NCBI GenBank assembly: GCA_003439945.1
Contig: QVRM01006048.1
Coordinates: 124,001-188,000, forward strand
Direction of reading: 5' to 3'
DNA length: 64,000 nt
Origin: Dermanyssus gallinae
Taxonomy: Eukaryota; Arthropoda; Arachnida; Mesostigmata; Dermanyssidae
The notes below the pieces were generated by a model. That model was not told the DNA's origin, searched no databases, and saw only the letters and a program-made list of their open reading frames with translations. The translations under genes were made by a program, and so were the position numbers. Position 1 is the stretch's first letter; each line of letters opens with the position of its first letter. Below, piece after piece: positions 52,290-63,210 of this stretch.

Positions 52290-52652
52290 TACAACATCAA
52301 CAGCAACAACATTAACTACAGCAGCAGCAACAACAACAACAACAACATCGACAACAACAAATAACCACAACAACAACAACAACAACATCGACAACATCAA
52401 TTACAGCGACAGCATCAGCAATAGCGAGTACACCAACAACAGCAACAACAATACCAACAATAGCGACAACAACAATATTAGCGACAGGAACAACAACAAT
52501 AGCAGCGACAGCAACAACAACAATAGCAGCGACAACAACAACAACAATAGCAGCGCCAGCAACAACAACAATAGCAGCGACAACAACAACAATAGCAGCG
52601 ACAAAAACAACAACGACAACACCAGCGACAACATTAGCAACAACAGCGACAA
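52290..52652. repeat. Interrupted (AAC)n array
   Basis: AAC units on the + strand broken periodically by AGC, GAC, ATA and ATC variants over about 360 bases, including a recurring AATAGCAGCGACAAC-type higher-order unit (about 52496-52606). Stop-free frames on the - strand (poly-Val, poly-Leu/Cys) are by-products. Confidence 0.92.
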
Positions 52653-53111
52653 CATTTGGCATTTGGATTAGCAACAGAAACGAGCTGCCTAGACCTTTCT
52701 TTTTTACCTGTTGCTTTCGAAAGCTCCCACAGCAGAAATGATATAAGTTGAACGTCTAACGCCTGTCTGTCCGTCTGTATGTCAATGATGAATAAGTGAG
52801 GCAGTGAGCCAGTCAAACAGGACTTCTCCAACTTGACCTCCGGTTTCACATCATCTTCGCATTTTGTTTCCCTGTTTTTTCGCTTTCCTGTTTATTCTCG
52901 CCTTATTCCTGCCCTACGTTGCTCGGTGACCAAATGTCATTTTAGCAGACGAGTACAGTCGTTTGTCAGATAAGTGCCAAGTCGAGTGACCTTCGGGTGC
53001 CCGTGGTAGCCCGTGGACGGGCGCGCCGTTGATCCGGGACGATGCGATGACGAGAGTTGGAGTTTTCTGCCATGATGACAGCAGCAACAACAAGGAGGAC
53101 AGCGTGCGACA
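52653..53111. other. Spacer between AAC arrays
   Basis: Unique sequence with no recognised feature. Confidence 0.5.
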
Positions 53112-53250
53112 ATGTCAATCAACAACAGCAGCAGTAGCAACAACAACAACAACAACGGCAACAACAACAACAACAACAGCAACACCAACAACGACAATAA
53201 CAACAGCACCAATGACAAAAACAACACCGGCAGCAACAACAACAACAACC
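53112..53250. repeat. (AAC)n array upstream of a SINE copy
   Basis: AAC/AGC units running directly into the SINE head at 53251. A second AAC array resumes beyond its tail (53438-53570), so the SINE appears to have inserted into a longer array. Confidence 0.88.
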
Positions 53251-53437
53251 GAGCAAGATGGCTTAGTGGCAAAGCCTTTGCGTTGCATTTGGGAGGACTG
53301 GGTCGAGACCCAGACCGGTCACTTTAAAATTGGTTTGCACGGTCTCCAATTTAGACAAGGCAAATGGCGGAGTGAATTAAAAATTATCCATGAGATAAAA
53401 AAACCGTACACGGGCATTAGCCTTACGTAAAATCTAA
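53251..53437 (+). mobile_element. tRNA-derived SINE, family A, copy 2
   Basis: The head GAGCAAGATGGCTTAGTGGC and the B-box region GGGTCGAGACCCAGACCGG (one base shorter than in copy 1) are followed by the family body: AATTGGTTTGCACGG, TCTCCAATTTAGACAAGG, GGAGTGAATTAAAAATTA, AAAACCGTACACGGGCATTA and CCTTACG. An A-rich tail begins about 53428 and merges into AAC repeat. The SINE sits inside an AAC array, so a target-site duplication cannot be told from the repeat. Confidence 0.9.
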
Positions 53438-53570
53438 AAAAAACAACAATAACAACAACAACAAACAGCAAAAACAACAACAGCCACAACGAACAACAAT
53501 AACAACAAGAGCTACAACAAAACAACAACAACAGCAACAACGAACAACAACAGCAACAACAACCACACCG
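53438..53570. repeat. (AAC)n array downstream of the SINE
   Basis: AAC-rich, with AGC, GCC and AAT variants. Confidence 0.88.
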
Positions 53571-54438
53571 ACGACGAACACGAAAACGATATGGTGCGGA
53601 CTGTCTCTCGAGTTTGACTATAAACTACGTATTTAACGCAGAGGCTGGCTTCGGTGCGAGTATGGCAAGCAATATTGCTGTCGTTGTTGTTGTTATTGTC
53701 CCTGTTGTTGTATTGTCGTCGTCGTCGTTGTTGTTGTTGTTCTTGTCACCATCCTATTAGTACGGAACTACGGAAGAGATTCGCTCGCGTGCCCGCACAC
53801 ATGTTTCTGAGTCGACGTTCGAGTTGTTGTCTACGCAAACCGCCTGTTGGTCTGATTGTTAATTTGCCTGTATATATATATTTGTTATTAGTTAGTTGGT
53901 TGGTTCGTGCCATCCGATAATTGTCATCTGTCGTGGTGTCGTTTGTGCCTTCCTGTCTTCTTTCCGCTACCGCTGCTGCTGTGACTGAAGGCGAAGTCGC
54001 TGCGGGTCCCAATGCTTTTCGTGCTACTGTTTGACCCGCAACTCAGACACTATGCTGCCCCCCCCTCCTTCGACAGCTCCGAGTCGTTGTCGTCGTCGTC
54101 GACAGTTTTGATAGTGTCGTATCGTATTGGTGGCGATCGTAGTACTGCGTGCTAATGTGCTGCATGCGGGGCGAATCGTAAAATGACAGATTTCGATTTC
54201 GGCGGATTCGAAATACTCCGACAGAGGCGGGCGGGCGCCCAGCCAGCCAGACAGACCTACGAACAGATAGACAGTCAAATAGACGAAACACCACCAGCCG
54301 ATATGTTAACGGCGATACCGCCGCTACCTCCGGCATCGCCGGCACCGTCACAGCCGCTTTAGTGTTGACGCCAGTCCCAGTCTCGGCTTGTCGGGCTAAA
54401 GACGCCTCCTCACCGTCAGGCGTCAGGCGCCAAACAGG
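53571..54438. other. Spacer with a GTT run
   Basis: An orientation switch occurs here: GTT/GTC units lie at 53676-53745 on the + strand, between + strand AAC arrays on each side. No gene is recognised in the remainder. Confidence 0.5.
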
Positions 54439-54745
54439 CGACGACAACAACAACAACAACAACACCGGCAACAACATCAACAGCGACAATAACAACAACA
54501 ACACCGGCAACAACAACAGCAACAGCGACAATAACAACAACAACAACAACAGCAACAATAACAACAACAACAACAACAACAGCGACAATAACAACAACAG
54601 CGACAATAACAACAACAGCAACAACAACAATAACAGCGACAACAACAACCGCAACGACAACAACAGCGACAATAACAACAACACCGGCAACAACACGGGC
54701 AACAACAACAACAACAATAACAACAACAGCGACAACAACACGGGC

Positions 54746-54783
<38 letters not shown>

Positions 54784-54924
54784 AAACAACAACAGCGACA
54801 ACAACAGCAACGACAACAACAACAGCGACAATAACAACAACAGCAACAACAACAACACGGACAACAACAACACCGGCAACAACAGCGACAACAATAAGAA
54901 CTAGAACAACAACAACAACACCAG
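54439..54924. repeat. Large interrupted (AAC)n array, ~485 bp
   Basis: This is the longest triplet array in the window. AAC blocks are separated by recurring AGCGAC-AAT and ACCGGC or ACGGGC variants, giving a higher-order pattern. Because AAC, AGC, GAC and GGC are stop-free in most frames, it yields simultaneous long open frames: an Asn/Ser/Asp frame of about 180 codons on the + strand, and Leu-, Val- and Cys-rich frames of 160-280 codons on the - strand. None should be taken as a gene. Confidence 0.95.
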
Positions 54925-56023
54925 CGATATAACAGGTGGGCCACAAGTAGCTGAAGTGTCAAGAAGCGTCAAAACAGCCGCTGCTACCGCTACCAGTACA
55001 GTAGGTAGCTGCGAATCGCACATGCAGAAAAAAGTACCAACCGCCGCAATATGGCGCGCTGCTATAGCACGGCTACCTACCCCCGGATAGCCCGTGTACT
55101 GTTCTCCTACTGTTGGGCAGACGACTGTCGCCGGCAGATTAATTTTATTATCAATCTGATTTGATCACCTTCATCTGTATCTGCAGCATCATCGTGATCC
55201 GAGTCACCTACCACCCATTATCATCATTAAAGTCATTAACGTAATAATTGCTGCTATTGTTGCTGTTGTTGTTGTTGCTGCTGTTGTCGTCGTCGTCGTC
55301 GTCGTCGCCGCCGTCATCATCGCTGTGTCATAGTGATCTTCGATTTGCTTCCGTACGTCATCGGCCGTAAGACCGAAATTTCTGTTCATCATCAACAATC
55401 TTATGGTGGCTAGTGTGAACGTCCTCATTGCCTACCACTGTTGTCCTCCTTTTCGTTACGGTTGTTGGCACCGGCGTTGTTGACGTCACACGTTTTGTTG
55501 CTGTTGTTGTTGTTGGTTTGGGTTATTGTTGCGTCGGTGTCACTATAATAGCCTTTGGCGCCATTGGATACGGTGACGTCTGATTGATAAGGAGAAGATC
55601 GACAAAACATAAGAGGAGAAGGCAGAGAACACAGGCGGAGGAGAAGGAGAAGAAGAAACAGGTGATGATGATGATGATGATGGTGATGACATTACATGAG
55701 AAAAGCTTCCCTCCTTCATCATACATACGACGCGACATAGAGGGCTGACAGAAAGGCAAAAAGAGAAAAGGGGACACAAACGACGACAGGCCAGAAGTCA
55801 AAAATCAAACACTGACATTCACCACCCCAATCGTAAACCTTGCCCTCGTCAACCTTTGTTTACTTACCCTTCGACCAGGAGAAAAGCAAGTTCTCGGCAA
55901 AGCTATCATAGTAGCAGTGGTAGTAGTAGTAGTAATAGATGTCGTGGCAGTGTATTAGTAGACCCTCCCACACAATCCAGATAGATGTTGAGGTCTCTGA
56001 CGATAGCGGTACTGGCGTAGCTC
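54925..56023. other. Spacer with GTT/GTC and GAT runs
   Basis: GTT/GTC/GCC units at 55253-55318, GTTGTT at 55496-55517 and GATGAT at 55663-55686. Two - strand frames, 55425-55610 and 55204-55428, contain ordinary-looking sequence (for example MRTFTLATIRLLMMNRNFGL and LTADDVRKQIEDHYD) next to repeat-encoded Asn or Thr tracts. No family is recognised and no exon structure is proven. Confidence 0.35.
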
Positions 56024-56157
56024 TGCTGCTGTTGCTGCTTCTGCAACTGTTGTTATTTTTGTTGTTGTTGCTGTTGTTGTTGTTGTTGTTGCTGTTGCTG
56101 TTGCTGTTGTTGTTGCTGTTGCTGTTGTTATTGTTGTTGCTGCTGCTGTTGTTGTTA
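56024..56157. repeat. Interrupted (TTG)n array
   Basis: TTG/CTG units over about 130 bases, opposite in orientation to the AAC arrays upstream. It gives a poly-Leu frame on the + strand and Asn/Ser or Thr/Ala-rich frames on the - strand. Confidence 0.92.
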
Positions 56158-56950
56158 ATGTCGTCATGGCGTTGTTGCTTATCTATGATTCGGATGGATC
56201 CCGACCAATCTTTATTTCCTTCTTTCTCTCCCGCTGCCCGCCTCCATCTGATGGTCTCGATTGACCTCGGACAATCGACTGGCAGTACCACCATTACCAT
56301 TCGTTCAGATGTCATCGTTACTATTATAGCAGCGTTACTGCTACTGTTGTTACCACCTAGATTATCGATGCCATTTGTCACACATACATACACCCCTCAA
56401 CCCCCACTGCCCCCACATACACACACACATAGGGACCCACAGAGACAGTGTCAGACAGAGAGACCTGCAGGTAGACGACCAGACACATGTATGTAGAGTC
56501 CCACAGACTCATATAGACAGACGCATATAGATCCGCACAGACACACGCAGATACGCCAACCACACGCCGACCCGAACAGCTAGCTGCCACAAATGGCCAC
56601 CACGGTAGACTGATTAACTCCGGTAACTCAATTAGCCTGCAAAGTGTTGGCGTCGTTGTTGTTGTTCGAGTCAACTGACAGGCCGACAGGCCGTGAGCCC
56701 CAAAATGACTGGCGGCTGACAGCGCCTTCTGCTCCGGGCACGGCCGAAACCTGTGGACGGGTGGATTGAGGCGAGAACTGGCCAACGCCAGCTCAGGAGA
56801 GTAATGCCCCCCCCCCCTCGACCTTATAGGTCTCCGCGGCGACATCGACGCTAATGGACGACGTCATCTGGACGATACAACATAAACCAAGAGTGCTTAA
56901 GATATTTTAATATAACTATATCTAAAACCGAGACCGAGACAGCCGCTGGC
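56158..56950. other. No gene seen
   Basis: Contains an AC/GT-rich stretch (56385-56430) and a C-run near 56807-56816. No recognised motif. Confidence 0.5.
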
Positions 56951-57796
56951 TCAGCATTGCGATCCAACAATCAAGGGTGATGCGCGTGGTTTCCCGGGCG
57001 GTGAGGCCTTTGGTTGCCGAGCTCCTTTGCGGCGTCCTCGACCTTGTGGCGGCAAACAACGACCTCCCCTCGTGGGAGTCGCTCCTGTCATTCGCTTATG
57101 TCGTTTGCCACTTCGCACCTTGTCGTCAATCTCTTTGGCAGCGACTGTCCGATCGAACCTCCGTGCATTTCGCGATGGCTGGCGTTTTGAGTATCGCGTA
57201 GAGGTATTAGAAGAGCCAGAACGGACTCGTGCGACTCGCATGAGGACTCGGCACGCCGCGTTTCGAGCAAGCTATCTGAGGAAGACGTTTTCGGGGCGGT
57301 CCGACTATTATGCTCTACCGACTCATTTGCCTCGGGGGACGAAGTACTAGCTTCGCTTGCCACCAAGCACCCATCTGCTCCGCCGCACTTGGCTTTTCCT
57401 GCCCCTCCTGACTCGATTACGCAGCAACAAACCTCAGTCGATGACGTCTTGGGAGCTGTAGCCGGCTTTCCGGCCAGTTCGTCCGCTGGTCCTGACGGTC
57501 TCCGCCCGCGCCATCTAAAGAATCTTCGACCGGTGGCCGGGAGACTGGCCGCATCACTTGTCAGAGTGATGAACGTCCTGAGATGGGGCCGACTGCCGGC
57601 TGAGGTCAGGGCGATCGTGTTCGGCGCCAACCTATTTGCACTGCGCAAAAAAGACGCATCAATTCGCCCCATTGCCTGCTCTCTTACGTTACGGAGGATC
57701 GCAGCAAAGATAGCCTGCCGAGAGGCTAAAAAACTTATTATGGAACAACTTGGCCTTGGGAAAAAACAACACTTTGAAAGTGGGGTGTGTGTGTGA
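56951..57796 (+). mobile_element. LINE-type reverse transcriptase fragment (second family, not R1-like)
   Basis: Three frames join to give a coherent product. First SRAVRPLVAELLCGVLDLVA and SWESLLSFAYVVCHFAP (56977-57111), then SLAATVRSNLRAFRDG (about 57130-57180), then, after a second shift near 57300, SGDEVLASLATKHPSAPPHL, SSSAGPDGLRPRHLKNL, VIVFGANLFALRKKD-like and ASIRPIACSLTLRRIAAKIA up to 57730. The pattern S.GPDGLRP.HLK.L ... FGA.L.AL.KKDGGIRPIA.G.TLRR.A.K is a family of non-LTR retroelement reverse transcriptases common in chelicerates and other invertebrates (from memory of the family). Similarity stops at about 57790, before the FADD-type catalytic box, so the copy is 3'-truncated as well as frameshifted. 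Few stops suggest that it is younger than the R1-like relics. Confidence 0.82.
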
Positions 57797-58250
57797 GAGT
57801 GCGTGTTTGTGTATGGCGTAAGTGTAAGTGTTTACCAGTAAGAGACGCGTTGTCTGCGTTGCAGTTGTAAAATGGCCGAAAGAAATGACATCCCTTACAT
57901 CTTAAGTCTACCAGAGTGGTATCCATCATCCATACAGTCGGGGGGGGGGGGGGGGATCATGATCAGCCCCCAAACCGTCACTATAATGGGTCGACGGTTT
58001 AAATCGAATATTGCGCCAGCACACATAGTGTACCAGATCAACTGAATAGTATGGCTAATATAAAGGGGAGGAACGTGTAAGCTACATGCACGCGAATGAC
58101 ACGAATGAAGCGAACTATTCGATATCAGAGAATACATTTCAGAGCAACTCTTGCCCAACTCGGTACTGTGTTGGATATTCAATAATAATAAATGGGGGGG
58201 GGGGGGGGATGGTACTGCACCATCTCTTTTTATTGAGACATCTGTGCTCC
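57797..58250. other. Spacer with two long G-runs
   Basis: Runs of roughly 14-17 G occur at about 57940-57954 and 58194-58208. A GT-rich stretch (57784-57835) follows the LINE fragment. No gene seen. Confidence 0.55.
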
Positions 58251-58409
58251 CCGTTTTTTTTCGACCATGGTCGATTTTTAATCCACCCCGGCTTTAACCT
58301 TGTTTAAATTGGGAACCATGAAAACCAATTTAGGAATGGCCGGTCTGGGTCTCGAACCCAGGCCCTTCGAATGCAAGGCAAAGGCTATAGTCACTAAGCC
58401 ATCTCGCTC
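58251..58409 (-). mobile_element. tRNA-derived SINE, family A, copy 3
   Basis: On the - strand, GAGCGAGATGGCTTAGTGAC is followed by TTTGCCTTGCATTCG, the B-box GGTTCGAGACC, then CAGACCGGCCATTCCTAAAT and the family body (TTGGTTTTCATGGTTCCCAA, TTTAAACAAGG, GGGGTGGATTAAAAATC) into a poly-A-like stretch ending near 58251. The CCGTACACAGG...CCTTACG end seen in the other copies is lost or replaced. An AAT/ATA repeat adjoins the head end. Confidence 0.85.
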
Positions 58410-58740
58410 TAACAATAATAATAATAATCCTAGAGTCAAGGATTTGCAGATCTTTTGCAGAATTTACGTTCAAGTTTAAGCATCTTGCTGGAAATGAATG
58501 CATTCCACATGGTTACCACAAAAATGACAAGGGTTTAGACATTTTTTTAGGAGGAGAGTGCAGTTTACGCACACTTCTTGATGTTGTTGACGTGTAGTGT
58601 GGGACTCAACACGGAAAGAGCATATGACTCGATCTTCTGCCAAACATGCAATACCCACTAAAAACCATCTCCTCTATTCAGAGCCCTTAAGTTCGGACTT
58701 ATCTCGAGACTACAGCGGAGAGCCTCGTGATACAACCCTC
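58410..58740. other. No gene seen; possible 3' sequence of the adjacent R1-like relic
   Basis: An AAT run at 58411-58428 flanks the SINE. The rest lies 3' of the - strand R1-like relic and may be its 3'UTR, but nothing diagnostic is visible. Confidence 0.4.
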
Positions 58741-59840
58741 TTATGAGTCTACGGATATACTGCAAACAGAGGGTGGGGCAACCAAGCCCTGGATGCAAGC
58801 GTGGGGCGCTCGAAATGTTAGGCGAAATTTTCTGGCCTCTTCCAGCCTGGTATTCTCCTTCATCAACGAGTCTAAGTAGAGCAGCCCCTCAGCCCAGTTG
58901 CTGAGGTTAAGCATCATTTGAGCGACATATCGCGTGATGCCCGTTCGGCTAACGCAAATGTACACCTTAGACGAAGGAATACTAGGACGCTGCATGAGAC
59001 GACTGTGTGTGCGATATCGTCTGTCTGCCCGGAGGTTCATAAGACGCATGTATCTGTCGTCGATTTCCCAATATTGGCCATTTAGTGCTGAAACTGGCCA
59101 CGTTGCGTTAAAATCTTGGTTGAGATTTGCGTCTTCATGCCGTAGCCATCATATCACGCGTCTCCGGACGCCTAAGCTGTCTCTGAAGGGGGTTTTCCTG
59201 CGCCCGCGCCTAGAGAGTGGTCTCTCGAGTGCGCCTTTCACGCCTCTTACCAGCTAGCTCCCACGAAAGTTGGCACGTTAGCACCAGTAAGACGTTCATA
59301 CTGACGGTGCGATATACCCTGCATACGCGCATCGCCATGCCTCCTGGGGCGACCCAGAGGGAACCGCGGTTACGTATTGTGCCAACGGGTCAGATCTGCC
59401 CAGATTGGCGCCGCATACATGGCTATACATTCCGCAACCGAAGCATAAACGCGGTACTTCCTTCCGGACGCCCTCTCCTTCGGAAAGATGTCCTTCACAT
59501 TTTTTAAACACCATGCCGACCTTTTCGAACACGTACACTATGTGCAGGACTCCCGTAAGCTTTGTGTTCAAAATCACCTCAAATGCATGCCTCCACCTTG
59601 ATCGCGATGGAGTAACCTGCAATTCTTAGTTGCACTTCAGGCGAGGCCTACATGAGGCTTCCGAGTTGTGCGTTGCTAGCTGTATATAGTTGACCTTCAC
59701 CGAGGCACAAACATTTTTGAAGTCCGTGTTCTCCGCTGTTGCTAGACGAATCTCCCGGCGGGTGGAGACTAACAATACCAGGTCGTCCGCATACGTATGT
59801 GTCACGTGCATCGCATTTATTGTTTTTAAAGTTCAATTAG
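58741..59840 (-). mobile_element. R1-like non-LTR retrotransposon relic, 5'-truncated at the RT
   Basis: The - strand opens at about 59815 with MHVTHTYADDLVLLVSTRRE, the RT catalytic YADD box, and nothing upstream of it is retroelement-like, so the copy is 5'-truncated as is usual for LINEs. Around 59335-59225 it has MAMRVCRVYRTVSMNVLLVL and TCQLSWELAGKRRERR, matching the R1 post-RT stretch MALRVCRAYRTVSTDALLVL.G..P. A - strand frame (59049-58741, for example MRLMNLRADRRYRTHSRLMQ) may be the degenerate C-terminus, though I do not see the expected LTGHG motif in it. Frame shifts and stops separate the pieces. Confidence 0.78.
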
Positions 59841-60762
59841 ATATGTACAACAAAAATAGCAGATACTGAGGCAGATATTGGGAGCGCTCAACGAGCATTT
59901 AACTACCCATAGTGACTAAAACTAGTTTTTGTTTCAATCAGAAACTTGATTTTTAATATATGTATCTTTTAATTGTCTGTCAATTATACACTTTCAGTTA
60001 TACAAAACTTAAAGGCTAACAGTACAGATTTTTGCAAATATAGTAGTGGCTCGTAATGTTACTATTGAGTATTTCTAGCGCCCACCACAAATGCCGTATA
60101 GTTGATTTGAAAACCATGCGTACTCGTTAATGGAATGGTCGTCCTACCTTGTAAAATCATGCGTTGCCCTGGTGCTACATTAAACTGCTTCAAAAAGATT
60201 AGTCAAGTTCAAGGAAAACGCGTTTTGGATTCAGCAAAAAGTGAGAATGAGGTAATGACATATTGTACTTCCTACTAGCCAGCTAGCTAGAAAGAAATGG
60301 GTTCTATACTGTCAAAGAGATTTACACAAATCAGAGGCTGACAGGTTTAAGCCAGGCGTATTGATTTAAATTACATTTCTGATGAGAATAGCCTCAGGTT
60401 AATTTTCACCGTGGCAGTCGAACTCCCATAAAGAAACTTCATGAGCGGGAGCATTTGGTTTAAAAAACATTTAAAATTTAACTACATTTTAACCCGTTTA
60501 AATTACTTCACAGAGGAGTTGGAAGCAAAGTGCGTCAACCGGCAGCCTCTGAAAAAGCCGGCATAGGATTCCTAATGAAGAAAAGCGTGCGGCCAGAGAA
60601 CAAGATATGAGGAGCTTTTTGTCTGCAAATTCTGCGGGAAGCATCGTGCATTCAATGCTATCCAAATGACTTTTGACTGTGACTAAGGTACGATGAAAAA
60701 AAAGTAGACCAGTCAATTGTAAGTAATGTGAGCGAAAAAACTATAGGTTGCATGGAAGATGT
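59841..60762. other. A/T-rich stretch, no gene seen
   Basis: A - strand frame at 60498-60716 is too short and lacks motifs. Confidence 0.5.
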
Positions 60763-61045
60763 TTATCTCGGGCTATCCATCCTCGGTGACTTGCGAACTC
60801 GGTTGAGCCAGACTGGATAGCAAATGAAATGCGCTAAACACCAGAGAATCAACGTACATGCGCCAAAGGTGCAAAATGACGCCATCATGTACGCGTTGCT
60901 CAGGACAGCCCAGACAGTATAAGCAAGCGGGTGTTTGGCGGCTGCTGTTCGTCGATAATAACCGCCAATCATCGTTTTAGCATAAGCATAGTCGTCACGC
61001 GGCAAGCTGGACTGGAACTGGTGGCTGCTCGCATTTCTGAGTGCT
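60763..61045 (-). CDS. Possible terminal exon encoding a hydrophobic segment
   Basis: On the - strand, the open frame up to a stop at 60763-60765 reads RDDYAYAKTMIGGYYRR, then HPLAYTVWAVLSNAYMMASF, CTFGACTLILWCLAHFICYP and VWLNRVRKSPRMDSPR. That is one long hydrophobic stretch, perhaps one or two membrane passes, with a basic end. Its upstream part is a CT/TA microsatellite, but CACTCAG and CAGTTCCAG near 61010-61045 could act as splice acceptors. I do not recognise the family. Normal composition makes it more attractive than other frames here, but a chance frame is possible. Confidence 0.25.
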
Positions 61046-61109
61046 GGTGATTCAACAAATCGATTTCGTTCTTGTAAAAAGGCCTTTTGTCGTAGAGGCA
61101 CAGAGAAAC

Positions 61110-61176
<67 letters not shown>

Positions 61177-61184
61177 AGAGAGAG
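61110..61184. repeat. Compound (TA)n-(GA)n microsatellite
   Basis: About 13 TA units pass into about 17 GA units, then a G-run and more GA. Confidence 0.95.
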
Positions 61185-61603
61185 GGCTCCGCTGTCGCTG
61201 GCAGCTGCGCACACCGACGGCCTATTTAGTGGTAGGTGGTACACGAGCGCCCCCTTAACCAACATATTGGCGACAATGGAAACCAACGAGCGAACGAGCC
61301 ATTGCTTTAGTGCGTTAGTAGTTAGCCGATTACGGCTCCGGTTAATCCTGTATGACAGGCAATTTCACAGTTCGCCACGCCACGGTGGTGGCAGCGGCAG
61401 CAGCACCAGCAGCACCAGCGTAAACAGCACTGGTGGATAGATGTAACAGCCGCCGCGAGGAAGGTGGACGAATCATATAGAAGAACAAGCTGACAGGTAG
61501 GCAAACGATACGAGGCCGAACGCGAATAATCCGTGAACCACTTGTTGATCAAGAATACAACAATGACGACATTGAGTACAACAACAACGACAACGGCCAC
61601 GTT

Positions 61604-61638
<35 letters not shown>

Positions 61639-62184
61639 GGAAAACACGTATAGCAGGTAACAACTTGTGCTCGGTGAGTCGAGTTCAAGCATCGATCATC
61701 GTCCATCGATGCCACAACGGTCCGATCCAATGCTGGCTGATTTCAACTGTCAGTCATGACTAACCACAACCGGCTGTGCGTAGCGCGGCCCAAACCTCGT
61801 GACTGCCAGACAGATAGACACTTGACAGTCTCCTGGGTCAGTTCTAGGTTTCGACTGGTCTCACGTTTTTGGGACAGGCGGCGCACATACCCACCAAGGG
61901 TAAGAAGAATGTGAAAACGATTCGCGTCTGGCTACCTATAGAATATTTGGCCTACGGACGTAAGGCCATAGTCGCACAAGTGGTTGATTTGATCATAGCG
62001 ATCTAATTACACCTTCGACAGGCGACTGGAAATGCTTGTGTGCGATTTTGTCCACAGCCATGTCAGATGGGTGCACCCGAGTTATCAACACTTCTTGTAT
62101 GCACGCGAATTGGACCTCGTAGCTTCATTAGTCAATATTGCTCTGGCTCGGCTAACTAAACTCACACGAAATTACATATAACGG

Positions 62185-62226
<42 letters not shown>

Positions 62227-62237
62227 TATATATATGC

Positions 62238-62294
<57 letters not shown>

Positions 62295-63023
62295 TATATA
62301 TATAAACAAACAAAGCTCTCGGTGAAAGAGATTCGAAGGAACTTCACAACAAGAACAACAACATACTAAGTACACAAGCAATGGTTATTGTTGGTCGACC
62401 ACCACATTTGTGTAGCAAAGCCTCACAGATGGGGATCCCAAAGCCGGTCTCACCTTAAAACGATCTACTGTGCTACGAACATCAGGCGGTCTTGGCCGAG
62501 AAGACTCGACGTGCGACTCTGCAATTGCAATGCGCCAAAAAGAAAGCGTTTTCTACCGAGACTGCTACCCGGACGTTGCTGTTTTAAGGCCATTGAGTGG
62601 GTGGGTGGGTGTTATGGTGCAGAAACGGACCTTGCTACGCAAACCGAGTGTTTGCACAAACGTTTCCCACAACGATCACCATTGCCCCGTTCCTTGTAGC
62701 ATGAACGTAGAGTTTTTATATGTTTGCGTTATCTGCCAATTTGCGAACAAAGACAAGACAAGAAAAACATAAACGAGAGCTTTGCTTATTGACTGTTTCA
62801 AACTGAAAGTAGGTATGTAATTGTAGTCTACGGTGTACATTTGTGGCCTTTCTACGTGTTTTGAGTTAGTCAACTGGTTGGAATTGCAAGAAGCAAAGTA
62901 CATGAAAATCCGTCTATCAGCTGTTCGAGCCCTAAGGCAGCCCTACAACTATATGACCGGACAAATCACAAACCGAACTGCGGCAGCACAAGCGACGAAA
63001 GCAGCTTGGAATGATGTGGCCTT
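61185..63023. other. No secure gene
   Basis: Contains an AAC array (61558-61640) and a 120-bp compound TA array (62185-62304). Remaining frames (for example 62388-62772 and 62833-63045, +) show no recognised motif. Confidence 0.45.
62185..62304. repeat. Compound (TA)n array, ~120 bp
   Basis: TA units with occasional TGTA, TACA and TGCATAA interruptions. Tyr-Ile frames on the - strand are artefacts. Confidence 0.95.
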
Positions 63024-63035
63024 GACGCCTCTACT
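63024..63035. repeat. Target-site duplication, left copy
   Basis: GACGCCTCTACT, repeated exactly at 63211-63222. The two copies bracket the SINE at 63036-63210. Confidence 0.85.
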
Positions 63036-63210
63036 AAACAAGTAAAGTTTTTCGGGCTGACCCTCAGCCAAGATTTAACGTCCACGGAACTGTTTTTCAC
63101 ATTGCTTCATAGACGGACCCTCATTAATACAAATGTGCAACGGTGGGGCTCGAACCCGCGCACCTATGTGTCTCCTCCGCGCAGACTTAAGCCACCACGC
63201 CACCGGGCTC
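63036..63210 (-). mobile_element. tRNA-derived SINE, family B, with intact 12-bp target-site duplication
   Basis: On the - strand the 175-bp element starts GAGCCCGGTGGCGTGGTGGC, an A-box region, and carries a perfect B-box GGTTCGAGCCC about 45 bases on (63154-63140), so it has a tRNA-type RNA polymerase III promoter. The tRNA-unrelated 3' part includes TTGCACATTTGTATTAATGA and ATCTTGGCTGAGGGTCAGCC, ending AAACTTTACTTGTTT. It is flanked by GACGCCTCTACT on both sides. An exact 12-bp duplication shows target-primed insertion and indicates that it is recent. Its body differs from that of family A. Confidence 0.82.

Noticed and set aside
54043..54946. Very long overlapping open frames (poly-Leu 283 codons, poly-Asn 180, poly-Val 176, poly-Cys 161)
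   Set aside because: All are translations of one AAC array in different frames; triplets without T-starting stop codons stay open by composition.
57088..57672. 194-codon - strand open frame
   Set aside because: It is the antisense shadow of the LINE fragment on the + strand, whose reverse-transcriptase motifs are clear.
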